51,099 nucleotides of DNA from Chitinophagaceae bacterium (GTDB lineage Bacteria > Bacteroidota > Bacteroidia > Chitinophagales > Chitinophagaceae), in contig CANFOP010000005.1 of the NCBI GenBank assembly GCA_947448685.1, positions 1-51,099 of the forward strand. The letters run 5' to 3'. The stretch's first letter is position 1. Every line of letters starts with the position of its first letter. The notes under the pieces were generated by a model, which did not search any database, was not told the DNA's origin, and worked only from the letters and a program-made list of their open reading frames with translations. Positions 43,987 through 51,099 of this stretch are shown here, piece after piece. Both the position numbers and the translations under genes were made by a program.

Positions 43987-45147
43987 ATGAATAGGTGCGT
44001 TTTAATTTTTAACAGAGGTGTTTTATTGTTTCTCTTTGTTTTTATTTTGTCTCGTGCCATTTCCCAAACCTCTGATTCATTGGTCGTTTCTATCGACAGA
44101 GACTTTTATACCGCCGAAGACACCATTAATTTAGATGTGAGCCTTTATAAATACACACACCTTTCTAACGCATCTACCCTTCATTTATGGATTGAAGAAA
44201 TTAAAACCGGAAGAAAGTGGCATTACAGATATCCATTATTAAACGGAATGTTCAGTTCTAGTTTGATCATCAACAATACTATAAAGAATGGTAGTTATGC
44301 ATTTAACTTTCAACTTCAAAAATCATTTTTTAATTTGTCGGGATTTGTGAAAAATGCAGACTACAAGGACAATAGTTTAAATTATGTGTTGATTACAAAA
44401 AACATGCAAACCATTGCAGATGCTGTATATTTAAACCAAGACAAATCTTTTTCAATAGGCAGGCTTTTGTTTCAGGATTCGGCGTTTATCGTTTTTTCCA
44501 AACCAAAACACAACCGGAACGAACTTGTTATCAACATTTCAACTCCGCTTGATTCAGCGTTTACACCTTCTGTCACTATAACAAAGTTTATTACAATAGG
44601 AAGTGTAAATGACAGCAGCAAAAAAGGAGATATTCCATCCACTTATTCTTTTAACGAAGACGGGCAATTGTATAAAACCATTTTACCGGAAGTGGTTATA
44701 AAAGCGAAAGCCAAAAAATTAATAGATGATTTTGAAAAAGATAATGTAACCGGTTTTTTTGCTGGCGTAGACGCTACGGTATTGGATGGATTGGAATCTA
44801 ATGAAATAAGTAATTCACAAGATTTGTTTACTTATTTAACAGGAAAAATTGCCGGTCTCACCCAGCAGATAGGAGAAAACGGCATACCACAATTGAAATG
44901 GAGAAACCACCGAACAGACATATTTATAAATGAAATAAAATCTGACGAAGACTTGTTGCTCGACATAAACCCTTCAGATGTAGCCATGATAAGAGTCTAT
45001 CAGCCTGGTATTCCTATTGCCACCAGTAATAGTGACGGGGGAGCAATCGCTATCTATACCAAAATAGGCAGTTATAATAAATCAAACAATACAAGTTATA
45101 GCTTTTTCATTAATGGCTATAGCGGGCTAGAGTCTTTTTGGAAATAA
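43987..45147 (+). CDS. Exported protein with TonB plug-like domain but no barrel
   Basis: A 386-residue exported protein (signal ending LSRAISQ). Its N-terminal part (SIDRDFYTAEDTINLDVSLY; YALL-type strands) resembles the MG2-like beta-sandwich common in Bacteroidota surface proteins, and the C-terminal 120 residues mimic a TonB receptor plug: SQDLFTYLTGKIAGLTQQIG, WRNHRTDIFINEIKSDED, INPSDVAMIRVYQPG, SDGGAIAIYTKIG. No barrel follows, so it cannot form a receptor alone. The ATG at 43987 is preferred over a TTG at 43981. Ninety-six bases behind the complete receptor, so the two probably cooperate. Confidence 0.72.
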   Translation: MNRCVLIFNRGVLLFLFVFILSRAISQTSDSLVVSIDRDFYTAEDTINLDVSLYKYTHLSNASTLHLWIEEIKTGRKWHYRYPLLNGMFSSSLIINNTIKNGSYAFNFQLQKSFFNLSGFVKNADYKDNSLNYVLITKNMQTIADAVYLNQDKSFSIGRLLFQDSAFIVFSKPKHNRNELVINISTPLDSAFTPSVTITKFITIGSVNDSSKKGDIPSTYSFNEDGQLYKTILPEVVIKAKAKKLIDDFEKDNVTGFFAGVDATVLDGLESNEISNSQDLFTYLTGKIAGLTQQIGENGIPQLKWRNHRTDIFINEIKSDEDLLLDINPSDVAMIRVYQPGIPIATSNSDGGAIAIYTKIGSYNKSNNTSYSFFINGYSGLESFWK

Positions 45148-45196
45148 ATTATCATACAAATTTCTCGTATTAAAATCCTTATCAACTGTTCTTTAA

Positions 45197-45204
45197 TATC
45201 TTTG
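45197..45204 (+). promoter_or_regulatory. Promoter -7 element for cysS
   Basis: TATCTTTG (TAnnTTTG), 32 bases before the cysS ATG at 45237. Confidence 0.6.
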
Positions 45205-45236
45205 AGAATATTTTATATAATCAATCTTTGTTAATA

Positions 45237-46745
45237 ATGCCCTTATCTATTTATAATTCTTATTCCCGCACCAAAGAGGTTTTTGAGTCTGTTATACCTG
45301 GACATGTAGGGATGTATGTTTGCGGACCAACAGTGAGCGGAGAAAGCCATTTGGGCCACGCCAGACCTTATATCACATTTGACATTGTGTATAGATATCT
45401 GCTTCATAAAAAATTCAAGGTTCGTTATGTGCGCAATATTACCGATGCGGGTCATTTTGAGGAAGAAGGAAGAGAAGCAGAAGATAAGGTGAGTAAAAAA
45501 GCACAGCTTGAAAAGTTAGAGCCAATGGAAATGGTACAAAAATATACCAATCTTTTTCATTGGGCCATGAAGCAATTCAACTGTATAGAACCCAGTATTG
45601 AGCCTACCGCAACCGGACATATTGTTGAACAGATTGGAATGATAGAAGACATCATCTCTAAGGGATACGCTTATGAAGTAAACGGCTCTGTTTACTTTGA
45701 TGTAAAAAAATATGCCGCAAGTTATGATTATGGAAAATTGAGCGGAAGGGTCATTGATGAATTATTGGATGCAAGTAATAGAGAAGAAGTTACACGCGAT
45801 TTGGAAGGGCAGCATGAAAAAAGAGATGCCGCAGACTTTGCATTGTGGAAAGCGGCTCCGCCAGAACACATCATGCGCTGGAAAAGCCCATGGGGAGAGG
45901 GTTTTCCTGGTTGGCACATCGAGTGTTCGGCAATGGCAACAAAATATTTAGGCAGTCAATTTGATATTCATGGTGGGGGGATGGACTTATTGTTTCCTCA
46001 TCATGAAAGTGAGATAGCCCAAAGCACTATTTGCAATCATGTTTCGCCTGTAAAATACTGGATGCATAATAACATGATTACTATCAATGGCAGAAAGATG
46101 GGAAAAAGTTATAACAACGTAATCAAACTTACCGAACTTTTTTCAGGCAATCATCCATTATTGAGCCAGGCTTTTCATCCAATGACCGTTCGCTTTTTTA
46201 TTTTACAAAGCCATTATAGAAGTACCCTTGATTTTAGCAATGAAGCATTGATGGCAAGCGAAAAGGCTTTCAAAAGATTGTGGGAGGCCTATGAAGTGTT
46301 GAAAAAAATAGATGCATCAGACAATTCAACTCCTGGCGATATAGAATTAGATACCAAAATCAATACATGGCTTGACGAAATGGAAGTGTTTATGGATGAT
46401 GATCTGGGAAGTCCGCGCGTCATTGCCAATATGTTTGAAATGGCTCCAATCATTAATTCATTAAAAGACGGCATTATTCAACCCAATGCATTGAGCCATC
46501 AAACAATAGAGTCAATGAAAAAACAATTCAAAGTTTTTTTGGAAGACATTTTTGGTTTAACGAGTACTAATAACGAAAATACCGAAATACTAAAACCGGT
46601 GATGCAGCTTTTATTGGAAATCAGAAAAGAAGCGAAGATTAAAAAAGACTTTGCAACATCAGATAAAATCCGAAATCAACTAACGGCCATGGGGATTGTA
46701 ATTAAAGATGAAAAAGATGGTAATAGTAGTTGGACTGTAGGATAA
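45237..46745 (+). CDS. cysS: Cysteinyl-tRNA synthetase
   Basis: Class I synthetase charging tRNA-Cys, 502 residues. The HIGH motif reads HLGHARPYI with the zinc cysteine in [11 protein letters not shown], zinc histidines and cysteine in [10 protein letters not shown] and HHESEIAQS, and KMSKS is KMGKSYNN. The helical anticodon domain is complete, ending [10 protein letters not shown]. The ATG at 45237 is used; a TTG at 45228 would add three residues. Convergent with the sulfoxide reductase gene, seven bases apart. Confidence 0.96.
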   Translation: MPLSIYNSYSRTKEVFESVIPGHVGMYVCGPTVSGESHLGHARPYITFDIVYRYLLHKKFKVRYVRNITDAGHFEEEGREAEDKVSKKAQLEKLEPMEMVQKYTNLFHWAMKQFNCIEPSIEPTATGHIVEQIGMIEDIISKGYAYEVNGSVYFDVKKYAASYDYGKLSGRVIDELLDASNREEVTRDLEGQHEKRDAADFALWKAAPPEHIMRWKSPWGEGFPGWHIECSAMATKYLGSQFDIHGGGMDLLFPHHESEIAQSTICNHVSPVKYWMHNNMITINGRKMGKSYNNVIKLTELFSGNHPLLSQAFHPMTVRFFILQSHYRSTLDFSNEALMASEKAFKRLWEAYEVLKKIDASDNSTPGDIELDTKINTWLDEMEVFMDDDLGSPRVIANMFEMAPIINSLKDGIIQPNALSHQTIESMKKQFKVFLEDIFGLTSTNNENTEILKPVMQLLLEIRKEAKIKKDFATSDKIRNQLTAMGIVIKDEKDGNSSWTVG

Positions 46746-46752
46746 AAAATTT

Positions 46753-47232
46753 TTATCCAAATTCCGGAATACATTTTACAATCTTTTCAAGGTATTTTTT
46801 ATCCACTTCATCAAAGTGATCTAAATGTTCACTGTCTACATCAAGCACTCCAATAATGTTTTCATTCTTGAAAATGGGTACCACTATTTCAGATTTTGAA
46901 AAACTACTACAGGCAATATGGCCGGGGAATAAAGAGACATCGGTTACGATGATGGATTTCTTTTCTTTCCAAGCAGCACCGCAAACACCTTTTCCGTATT
47001 GAATTCTTGAACAGGCAACGGGTCCCTGAAAAGGCCCTAATACCAACTCGTTGTTATTAACAAGATAGAACCCCACCCACCACCAATTGAATTGGTGTTT
47101 GAGAACTGCGCATATATTAGCGAGATTGGCAATCAAATCAGTTTCGTATTCTACCAATCCTTTTATTTGTTGGAGAAGTTGAATGTATTGCTCTTCTTTG
47201 CTGCCTTCTATTTTATTTATATCAGCCGACAT
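46753..47232 (-). CDS. msrC: Free methionine-(R)-sulfoxide reductase (GAF-type)
   Basis: A 159-residue GAF-domain enzyme that reduces free Met-R-sulfoxide. FNWWWVGFYLVNNNELVLGPF begins the fold (first part quoted: NWWWVGFYLV), the three catalytic-region cysteines are in PVACSRIQYGKGVCGAAW and GHIACSS, and GVLDVDSEHLDHFDE closes the domain. Matches the fRMsr family in length. Downstream of recX by 12 bases. Confidence 0.93.
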   Translation of the reverse strand: MSADINKIEGSKEEQYIQLLQQIKGLVEYETDLIANLANICAVLKHQFNWWWVGFYLVNNNELVLGPFQGPVACSRIQYGKGVCGAAWKEKKSIIVTDVSLFPGHIACSSFSKSEIVVPIFKNENIIGVLDVDSEHLDHFDEVDKKYLEKIVKCIPEFG

Positions 47233-47244
47233 AATAACAGGTAA

Positions 47245-47712
47245 TTAAAATTCTTTTAGCAAGTTGTGTATTAAAAAAGATTCGTAACCCTTTTGTTGTA
47301 AGTAACTCATTATTTTTTTATTCCTTGTAAAATGGTTTTTTTCTGTAGGAAGTTTTTGAGATTTCTCAATAAATAATTTTTTTAATTTTTCAAGATACTC
47401 TTCCTCATCAATTTCTGTGAGGGCTTTTTTAATGCAGTATTCGCTAACCTGAAGTTGTTTTAATTCGTATCTTATTTTTATACGACCCCAGGATTTCATT
47501 CTGAACTTGCCGCCGGCAAAAGCCATGGCAAATCTTTCTTCGTTTAAGTAGTTTTCGGCAATCAGATAAGAAATCAATTCTTCTATCTGCTCCTTGTATA
47601 ATCCAAAACTGTACAACTTTTCTCTGACTTCTGCATGACATCGCTCCTGATAAGCACAATAATGAAGAATCTTTTCCAACGCCTTTTCTTTGCCCAAATT
47701 CAGTGGTTGCAT
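47245..47712 (-). CDS. recX: Regulatory protein RecX
   Basis: A 155-residue helical RecX: it modulates RecA filament stability. LHYCAYQERCHAEVREKL, YLIAENYLNEERFAMAFAGG, KSWGRIKIRYELKQL and IMSYLQQKGYESFLIHNLL show the three-helix repeat units. recA itself is not in the window. It is the first gene of a recX-msrC unit, divergent from dnaN. Confidence 0.9.
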   Translation of the reverse strand: MQPLNLGKEKALEKILHYCAYQERCHAEVREKLYSFGLYKEQIEELISYLIAENYLNEERFAMAFAGGKFRMKSWGRIKIRYELKQLQVSEYCIKKALTEIDEEEYLEKLKKLFIEKSQKLPTEKNHFTRNKKIMSYLQQKGYESFLIHNLLKEF

Positions 47713-47762
47713 GATATGTTGATAAAAAAATTGATTTGAAACATGAAATTATGAATAATAAC

Positions 47763-47794
47763 TTGCTTTCATTAAACGCAATATTTTATCTTTG
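47763..47794 (+). promoter_or_regulatory. Promoter for dnaN (TTG-N21-TATCTTTG)
   Basis: TTG at 47763-47765 and TATCTTTG at 47787-47794, 21 bases apart; the ATG is 20 bases further on at 47815. Confidence 0.65.
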
Positions 47795-47814
47795 ACCCGA
47801 ATTAAAACATTAAT

Positions 47815-48930
47815 ATGAAGTTCATAGTATCATCATCCGCGCTGCTTAAACAACTCCAACAAATCAGTGGGGTTATCAATGCAAATACCGTTCTTCCTAT
47901 TTTGGAGGATTTTCTGTTTGAGATTGACAAAAATAAATTAACCGTAGTTGCTACAGATTTAGAGACGGTAATGAAAATTCATATGGAAATCGAGGCAAAA
48001 GACAGCGGCAAAGTTTGTATTCCTGCTAAAATTCTGATTGATTCTTTAAAAAATACAGCAGAACAGCCACTCACCTTTAACATTGATAAAAACTATGGTA
48101 TTGAAATAACCAGCGACAATGGTAAATATAAATTGATGGGTGAAAATCCCGATAATTTTCCTCGTGAACCCAAGGCAGATGAGGCCAGCTCATTTACGAT
48201 GACCTCCAGTGCGCTTGTAACAGCCATCAATAAGTCTATTTTTGCTGTGAGTACCGATGATCTTCGCCCGGCCATGACAGGTGTTTATTTTGAGTTGGAT
48301 AAAAAAGGTATGACATTTGTGGCAACGGATGCACATAGATTGGTTCGTTATACCCGAAAGGATATTAAATGTCCACAAAAAGATTCATTCATAGTTCCTA
48401 AAAAACCCCTCTCTTTATTGAAAGGAGCTCTTCCAGACAACGAAGATGAATTAACTGTTTCTTATAACAGCAATCATCTTTTTGTTACACACGGCAGTAC
48501 GGAATTGGTTTGTAGGCTAATTGACGCAAGGTTTCCCGATTATAAAGTAGTAATACCAGCAGACAATCCTTATAAAATGCTGGTAAACAAAAATGATTTT
48601 CAGAATGCATTACGCAGGGTGAGTGTATTCAGCAATAAAAGCACCAATCAGATTGCTTTGCATATCAGTGGAAATCAATTGCATATTACAGCTCAGGATG
48701 TTGATTTCAGTAATGAGGGAAATGAAAGAATGAGTTGTCAATACGACGGGGAAGATTTGCAAATTGCTTTCAATGCAAAGTTTTTAATTGAAATGCTAAA
48801 TGGTGCAGATACTACAGACGTTGTAATGGAATTAAGTACCTCTACCAAAGCAGGTATCATAAAACCCAGCGAACAGCCGGAAGGAGAAGAGTTATTGATG
48901 CTGGTAATGCCATTGATGCTGAACAATTAA
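47815..48930 (+). CDS. dnaN: DNA polymerase III beta sliding clamp
   Basis: Processivity clamp, 371 residues with the three usual repeated domains (MKFIVSSSALLKQLQQISG; TDDLRPAMTGVYFEL and TDAHRLVRYTRK; MLVNKNDFQNALRRVSVFS) and the ending LVMPLMLNN, which matches the partner-binding C-terminus. Not linked to dnaA or recF in this window, contrary to the classic origin layout, as often in Bacteroidota. Own promoter and terminator, so monocistronic. Confidence 0.97.
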   Translation: MKFIVSSSALLKQLQQISGVINANTVLPILEDFLFEIDKNKLTVVATDLETVMKIHMEIEAKDSGKVCIPAKILIDSLKNTAEQPLTFNIDKNYGIEITSDNGKYKLMGENPDNFPREPKADEASSFTMTSSALVTAINKSIFAVSTDDLRPAMTGVYFELDKKGMTFVATDAHRLVRYTRKDIKCPQKDSFIVPKKPLSLLKGALPDNEDELTVSYNSNHLFVTHGSTELVCRLIDARFPDYKVVIPADNPYKMLVNKNDFQNALRRVSVFSNKSTNQIALHISGNQLHITAQDVDFSNEGNERMSCQYDGEDLQIAFNAKFLIEMLNGADTTDVVMELSTSTKAGIIKPSEQPEGEELLMLVMPLMLNN

Positions 48931-48966
48931 AAAAGACCATTTAAATACTTCTTACGCCAATTTTCG

Positions 48967-48990
48967 AAAGCCCCTTATTGGGGCTTTTTT
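48967..48990 (+). terminator. Intrinsic terminator downstream of dnaN
   Basis: aaagcccc-ttatt-ggggctttttt: eight-base stem, five-base loop and a T run, 37 bases beyond the dnaN stop. Confidence 0.9.
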
Positions 48991-49138
48991 ACGATTTAGA
49001 GATCGATTTTACCTGTTCATTTGAATTGAAAATCAGCTTTTATGTTAAAGTGATTACATTCATGTAAGTGGTTAACTGGATTAGCGTATTTAAATTAATT
49101 ATGAATTAACTTTACGACTTAAAATTAACGAACACACT

Positions 49139-50332
49139 TTGATAGAAAAAAAGAAAGCGGTTGGTAGTGAGGAAAATGCCATACTTGTTGGCCTTATTCA
49201 AAAAGATCAGACAGAACAACAGGTAAATGAGTATTTGGATGAACTATCTTTTCTTGCGGAAACAGCCGGTGCACAAACAATCAAGCGATTTACACAAAAA
49301 ATGTCGCACCCCGACAGTAAAACATTCCTTGGCAAAGGAAAGTTGGAAGAAATCAAAAACTATATACAGTTAAAAGGAAATATCAGCATCGTTATTTTTG
49401 ATGACGAGTTGACGGGTGCGCAAATCATCAATATAGAGAAGGCGCTTGGAATGAAAACCATAGATCGAAGCGATCTTATTTTGGATATTTTCGCAAGCCG
49501 CGCAAAAACTGCACAGGCAAAAACACAGGTAGAGCTCGCTCAATATCAGTATATATTACCTCGATTGAAAGGGATGTGGAAACACTTGGAAAGACAAGGG
49601 GGTGGTGTAGGAACAAGAGGTCCGGGAGAAACAGAAATAGAAACAGACAGAAGGATTGTAAAAGACAAAATCGCTTTATTACGGAAACGCCTATCCGAAA
49701 TAGACAAACAGGCCTTTACACAAAGAAAAGAGCGAGGAGAATTTATTAGAGTGGCATTGGTAGGCTATACAAACGTTGGTAAGTCAACACTCATGAATAT
49801 TTTGAGCAAAAGTGAAGTGTTTGCCGAAAATAAATTATTTGCCACGCTGGATACAACTACGAGAAAAGTAGTATTTGAACAAACGCCTTTTTTGTTGAGT
49901 GACACCGTAGGATTTATCAGAAAGTTGCCCCATCATTTAGTAGAAAGTTTCAAGAGTACGTTGGATGAAGTTAGAGAAGCCGACATTTTACTGCATGTGG
50001 TAGATATTTCACACAACCGTTATGAAGAGCAACTAATGGTTGTAAACAAAACACTTGCCGAATTGGGGTCTGCGGAAAAGCCTACGATTACTGTGTTTAA
50101 TAAAATGGATAAATATGAATCCGACACTTTTGACCAATGGCTGGAAGAAGATGTGAAACAAGATATTTTAAGAGAGTTGAAAGAAAGGTGGCAACAGGAA
50201 ACAAAAGGTAATTGTGTTTTTGTATCTGCCATTGAAAGAAAAAATTTAGATGGATTAAGGCAAACTGTTTTAAATAAAGTGAGGGATATGTATCAAATCA
50301 GGTATCCTTATAGGGCGGAGTTTTTTTATTGA
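49139..50332 (+). CDS. hflX: GTPase HflX
   Basis: Ribosome-associated GTPase of 397 residues. The N-terminal HflX domain (FLGKGKLEEIKNYI, FDDELTGAQIINIEKALG, DRSDLILDIFASRAKT, GGGVGTRGPGETEIETDRR) precedes the G domain: G1 GYTNVGKST, G3 DTVGF, G4 NKMD and G5 SAIERKN. It rescues or splits stalled ribosomes, particularly after stress. Start appears to be TTG (no ATG lies in frame upstream before a stop), which gives MIEKKKAVG. No -7 element is convincing, but TAACTTTA is near 49107. Confidence 0.94.
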   Translation: MIEKKKAVGSEENAILVGLIQKDQTEQQVNEYLDELSFLAETAGAQTIKRFTQKMSHPDSKTFLGKGKLEEIKNYIQLKGNISIVIFDDELTGAQIINIEKALGMKTIDRSDLILDIFASRAKTAQAKTQVELAQYQYILPRLKGMWKHLERQGGGVGTRGPGETEIETDRRIVKDKIALLRKRLSEIDKQAFTQRKERGEFIRVALVGYTNVGKSTLMNILSKSEVFAENKLFATLDTTTRKVVFEQTPFLLSDTVGFIRKLPHHLVESFKSTLDEVREADILLHVVDISHNRYEEQLMVVNKTLAELGSAEKPTITVFNKMDKYESDTFDQWLEEDVKQDILRELKERWQQETKGNCVFVSAIERKNLDGLRQTVLNKVRDMYQIRYPYRAEFFY

Positions 50333-50443
50333 AAAGTAAAAATGTAAAAAGAGATCTTTTAGAAGTCAGCATAAAAACTATATTTTAAAAAACAATTACG
50401 GGCTTAATAATTTTTACTTTTAACTTTTTCATTTTGAACTATC

Positions 50444-50761
50444 ATGATCTGGCATAAAATAGCAGAAAGCAAGGCTGAGTTGCTTTCAGGATTTAATGGT
50501 GATTTAGTAGAGTTGGAAGTTGCAGGAAAAAGCATCTGCCTGGTGAAAAATCAGGATATAATACATGCTTGTGTGGCTAAATGTCCTCACGCGGGTGGCA
50601 AAATGGTAGAAGGTTACATAGATGCTTTGGGAAATATTGTTTGTCCTTTGCATCGATATAAATTCAATATAAAAAATGGCCGAAATACCAGCGGAGAAGG
50701 ATATTTCTTAAAAACATACCTTGTTGAAGAACGAGAAGATGGTATTTTTGTTGGTATTTAG
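50444..50761 (+). CDS. Rieske-type [2Fe-2S] ferredoxin
   Basis: A 105-residue soluble Rieske protein. Ligands are the Cys/His pairs in KCPHAGGKM and CPLHRYKF, spaced as in Rieske ferredoxins (C-x-H ... C-x2-H), with the bulge sequence GNIVCPLH. The whole protein is one domain and has no signal peptide, so it is a cytoplasmic electron carrier for an oxygenase or related enzyme not in view. It follows hflX by 111 bases. Confidence 0.92.
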   Translation: MIWHKIAESKAELLSGFNGDLVELEVAGKSICLVKNQDIIHACVAKCPHAGGKMVEGYIDALGNIVCPLHRYKFNIKNGRNTSGEGYFLKTYLVEEREDGIFVGI

Positions 50762-50800
50762 AGAAAAATAGCCGTTTCTGTAAGATTTTTTTGAAATCAA

Positions 50801-50831
50801 TTTGTTGAAACATTTAAAAACATTATTTTTG
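50801..50831 (+). promoter_or_regulatory. Promoter for tRNA-Asn (TTTG-N19-TATTTTTG)
   Basis: TTTG at 50801-50804 and TATTTTTG at 50824-50831 are exactly 19 bases apart, the textbook Bacteroidota spacing. A short leader with an inverted repeat ccggtt (50836-50841) / aaccgg (50868-50873) precedes the tRNA. Confidence 0.8.
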
Positions 50832-50882
50832 CGGTCCGGTTTAATTATAATCTAATTATAACGTACTAACCGGCAATTAAAT

Positions 50883-50950
50883 TCCTCCTTAGCTCAGTTG
50901 GTTAGAGCATCTGACTGTTAATCAGAGGGTCGCTGGTTCAAGTCCAGCAG
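50883..50950 (+). tRNA. trnN: tRNA-Asn(GUU), acceptor 3' strand missing
   Basis: Acceptor 5' strand tcctcct, D arm gctcagttggttagagc, anticodon arm tctga-ctgttaa-tcaga (anticodon GTT), T arm gctggttcaagtccagc. The 3' acceptor should read aggagga but is agg followed by ccaagac, so only three of seven pairs remain. The tRNA body is standard; the sequence changes to GC-rich DNA at this point. As written it is not a functional gene. Confidence 0.9.
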
Positions 50951-50952
50951 GC

Positions 50953-51099
50953 CAAGACATCACGGTCAAGCGCACCGACAAGGGTGCCTACGCCAGCGCA
51001 GACCGCCTGATCAATATGGACAAGGCTTATGACATCGCATCACCGCTGCGTCAGACGACATGGCGGCATGAGTTCGGCCACATCTTCGACTATCGTGCA
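50953..51099 (+). CDS. Partial GC-rich reading frame with HExxH motif, foreign to the window
   Basis: Forty-nine codons open to the window end, running in from the tRNA without a start: the frame includes KRTDKGAYASADRLINMDK, SPLRQTTW and RHEFGHIFDYRA, with HEFGH at residues 39-43 as a likely zinc-metallopeptidase HExxH site. GC is about 57% against roughly 36% for the neighbouring genes, and codon endings are mostly C or G. It resembles phage or element proteins with a metalloprotease domain, but that is only an impression from a short fragment. Neither end of the gene is present. Confidence 0.6.

Noticed and set aside
50341-50443. Terminator hairpin between hflX and the Rieske gene (aaaagagatctttt)
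   Set aside because: The palindrome is short and AT-rich with no following T tract of useful length; not distinguishable from background.
50883-51099. Prophage integrated at tRNA-Asn
   Set aside because: The acceptor 3' end and CCA-side sequence are not restored, there is no visible attachment repeat or integrase, and base composition changes at one point, so a chimeric end is a better reading.

Overview
This window reads as chromosome of a low-GC member of the Bacteroidota, most likely Chitinophagaceae or a close relative. The basis is the set of lineage-typical families (IPExxxVDY family, DUF2480, GH3-like amidosynthetase, outer-membrane beta-barrel TonB receptor with N-terminal carboxypeptidase-regulatory-like domain, C-terminally extended ATP-grasp families), the lack of Shine-Dalgarno sequences, and repeated matches to the Bacteroidota promoter -7 element TAnnTTTG just upstream of genes (ppiD, asnS, mnmG, cysS, dnaN, the TonB receptor, lptB, fabG, tRNA-Asn). 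The family-level assignment is inference.

Layout. 1-7.2 kb: M28 peptidase, IPExxxVDY protein, pterin dehydratase, then a minus-strand selD-selU pair (tRNA 2-selenouridine), a sugar-nucleotide epimerase and rho. 7.8-15.9 kb: DEAD-box helicase, asnS, corA, DUF2480, a PpiD/SurA-type isomerase, an extremely AT-rich 540-base gap, and nadA. 15.9-23.8 kb: DUF3089 hydrolase, chromate transporter, nadD, FeoA-like protein, ybeY, two parS centromere sites, mnmG, a sugar-phosphate-isomerase-like cupin, a small outer-membrane protein, a short SSB and a zinc-ribbon protein.

23.8-30.0 kb, minus strand: a tight seven-gene array, fabG - beta-carbonic anhydrase - DUF985 cupin - SET-domain protein - D-Ala-D-Ala-ligase-like ATP-grasp - ATP-grasp/SET fusion - ABC-type six-TM protein without an ATPase. 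The last four to five genes look like an undescribed or poorly described amide-ligation plus methylation (plus export) system and are the most interesting part of the window. Upstream lie the GH3-like amidosynthetase and lptB. 32.6-41.4 kb: metF, a small unknown gene, a TM2/DUF2752/DUF4870-like/M48 membrane cluster, two polytopic GT-C-type glycosyltransferases, a DUF2721 protein and a lipoprotein. 41.4-50.8 kb: TonB-type receptor with a free plug-domain partner, cysS, free-methionine-sulfoxide reductase, recX, dnaN, hflX and a Rieske protein.

The window ends in tRNA-Asn, whose 3' acceptor strand is replaced by about 147 bases of roughly 57% GC coding sequence (HExxH-containing fragment), which looks like a chimeric contig end or a mobile-element junction. 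Apart from this tail there is no insertion sequence, CRISPR array or rRNA that I can see.
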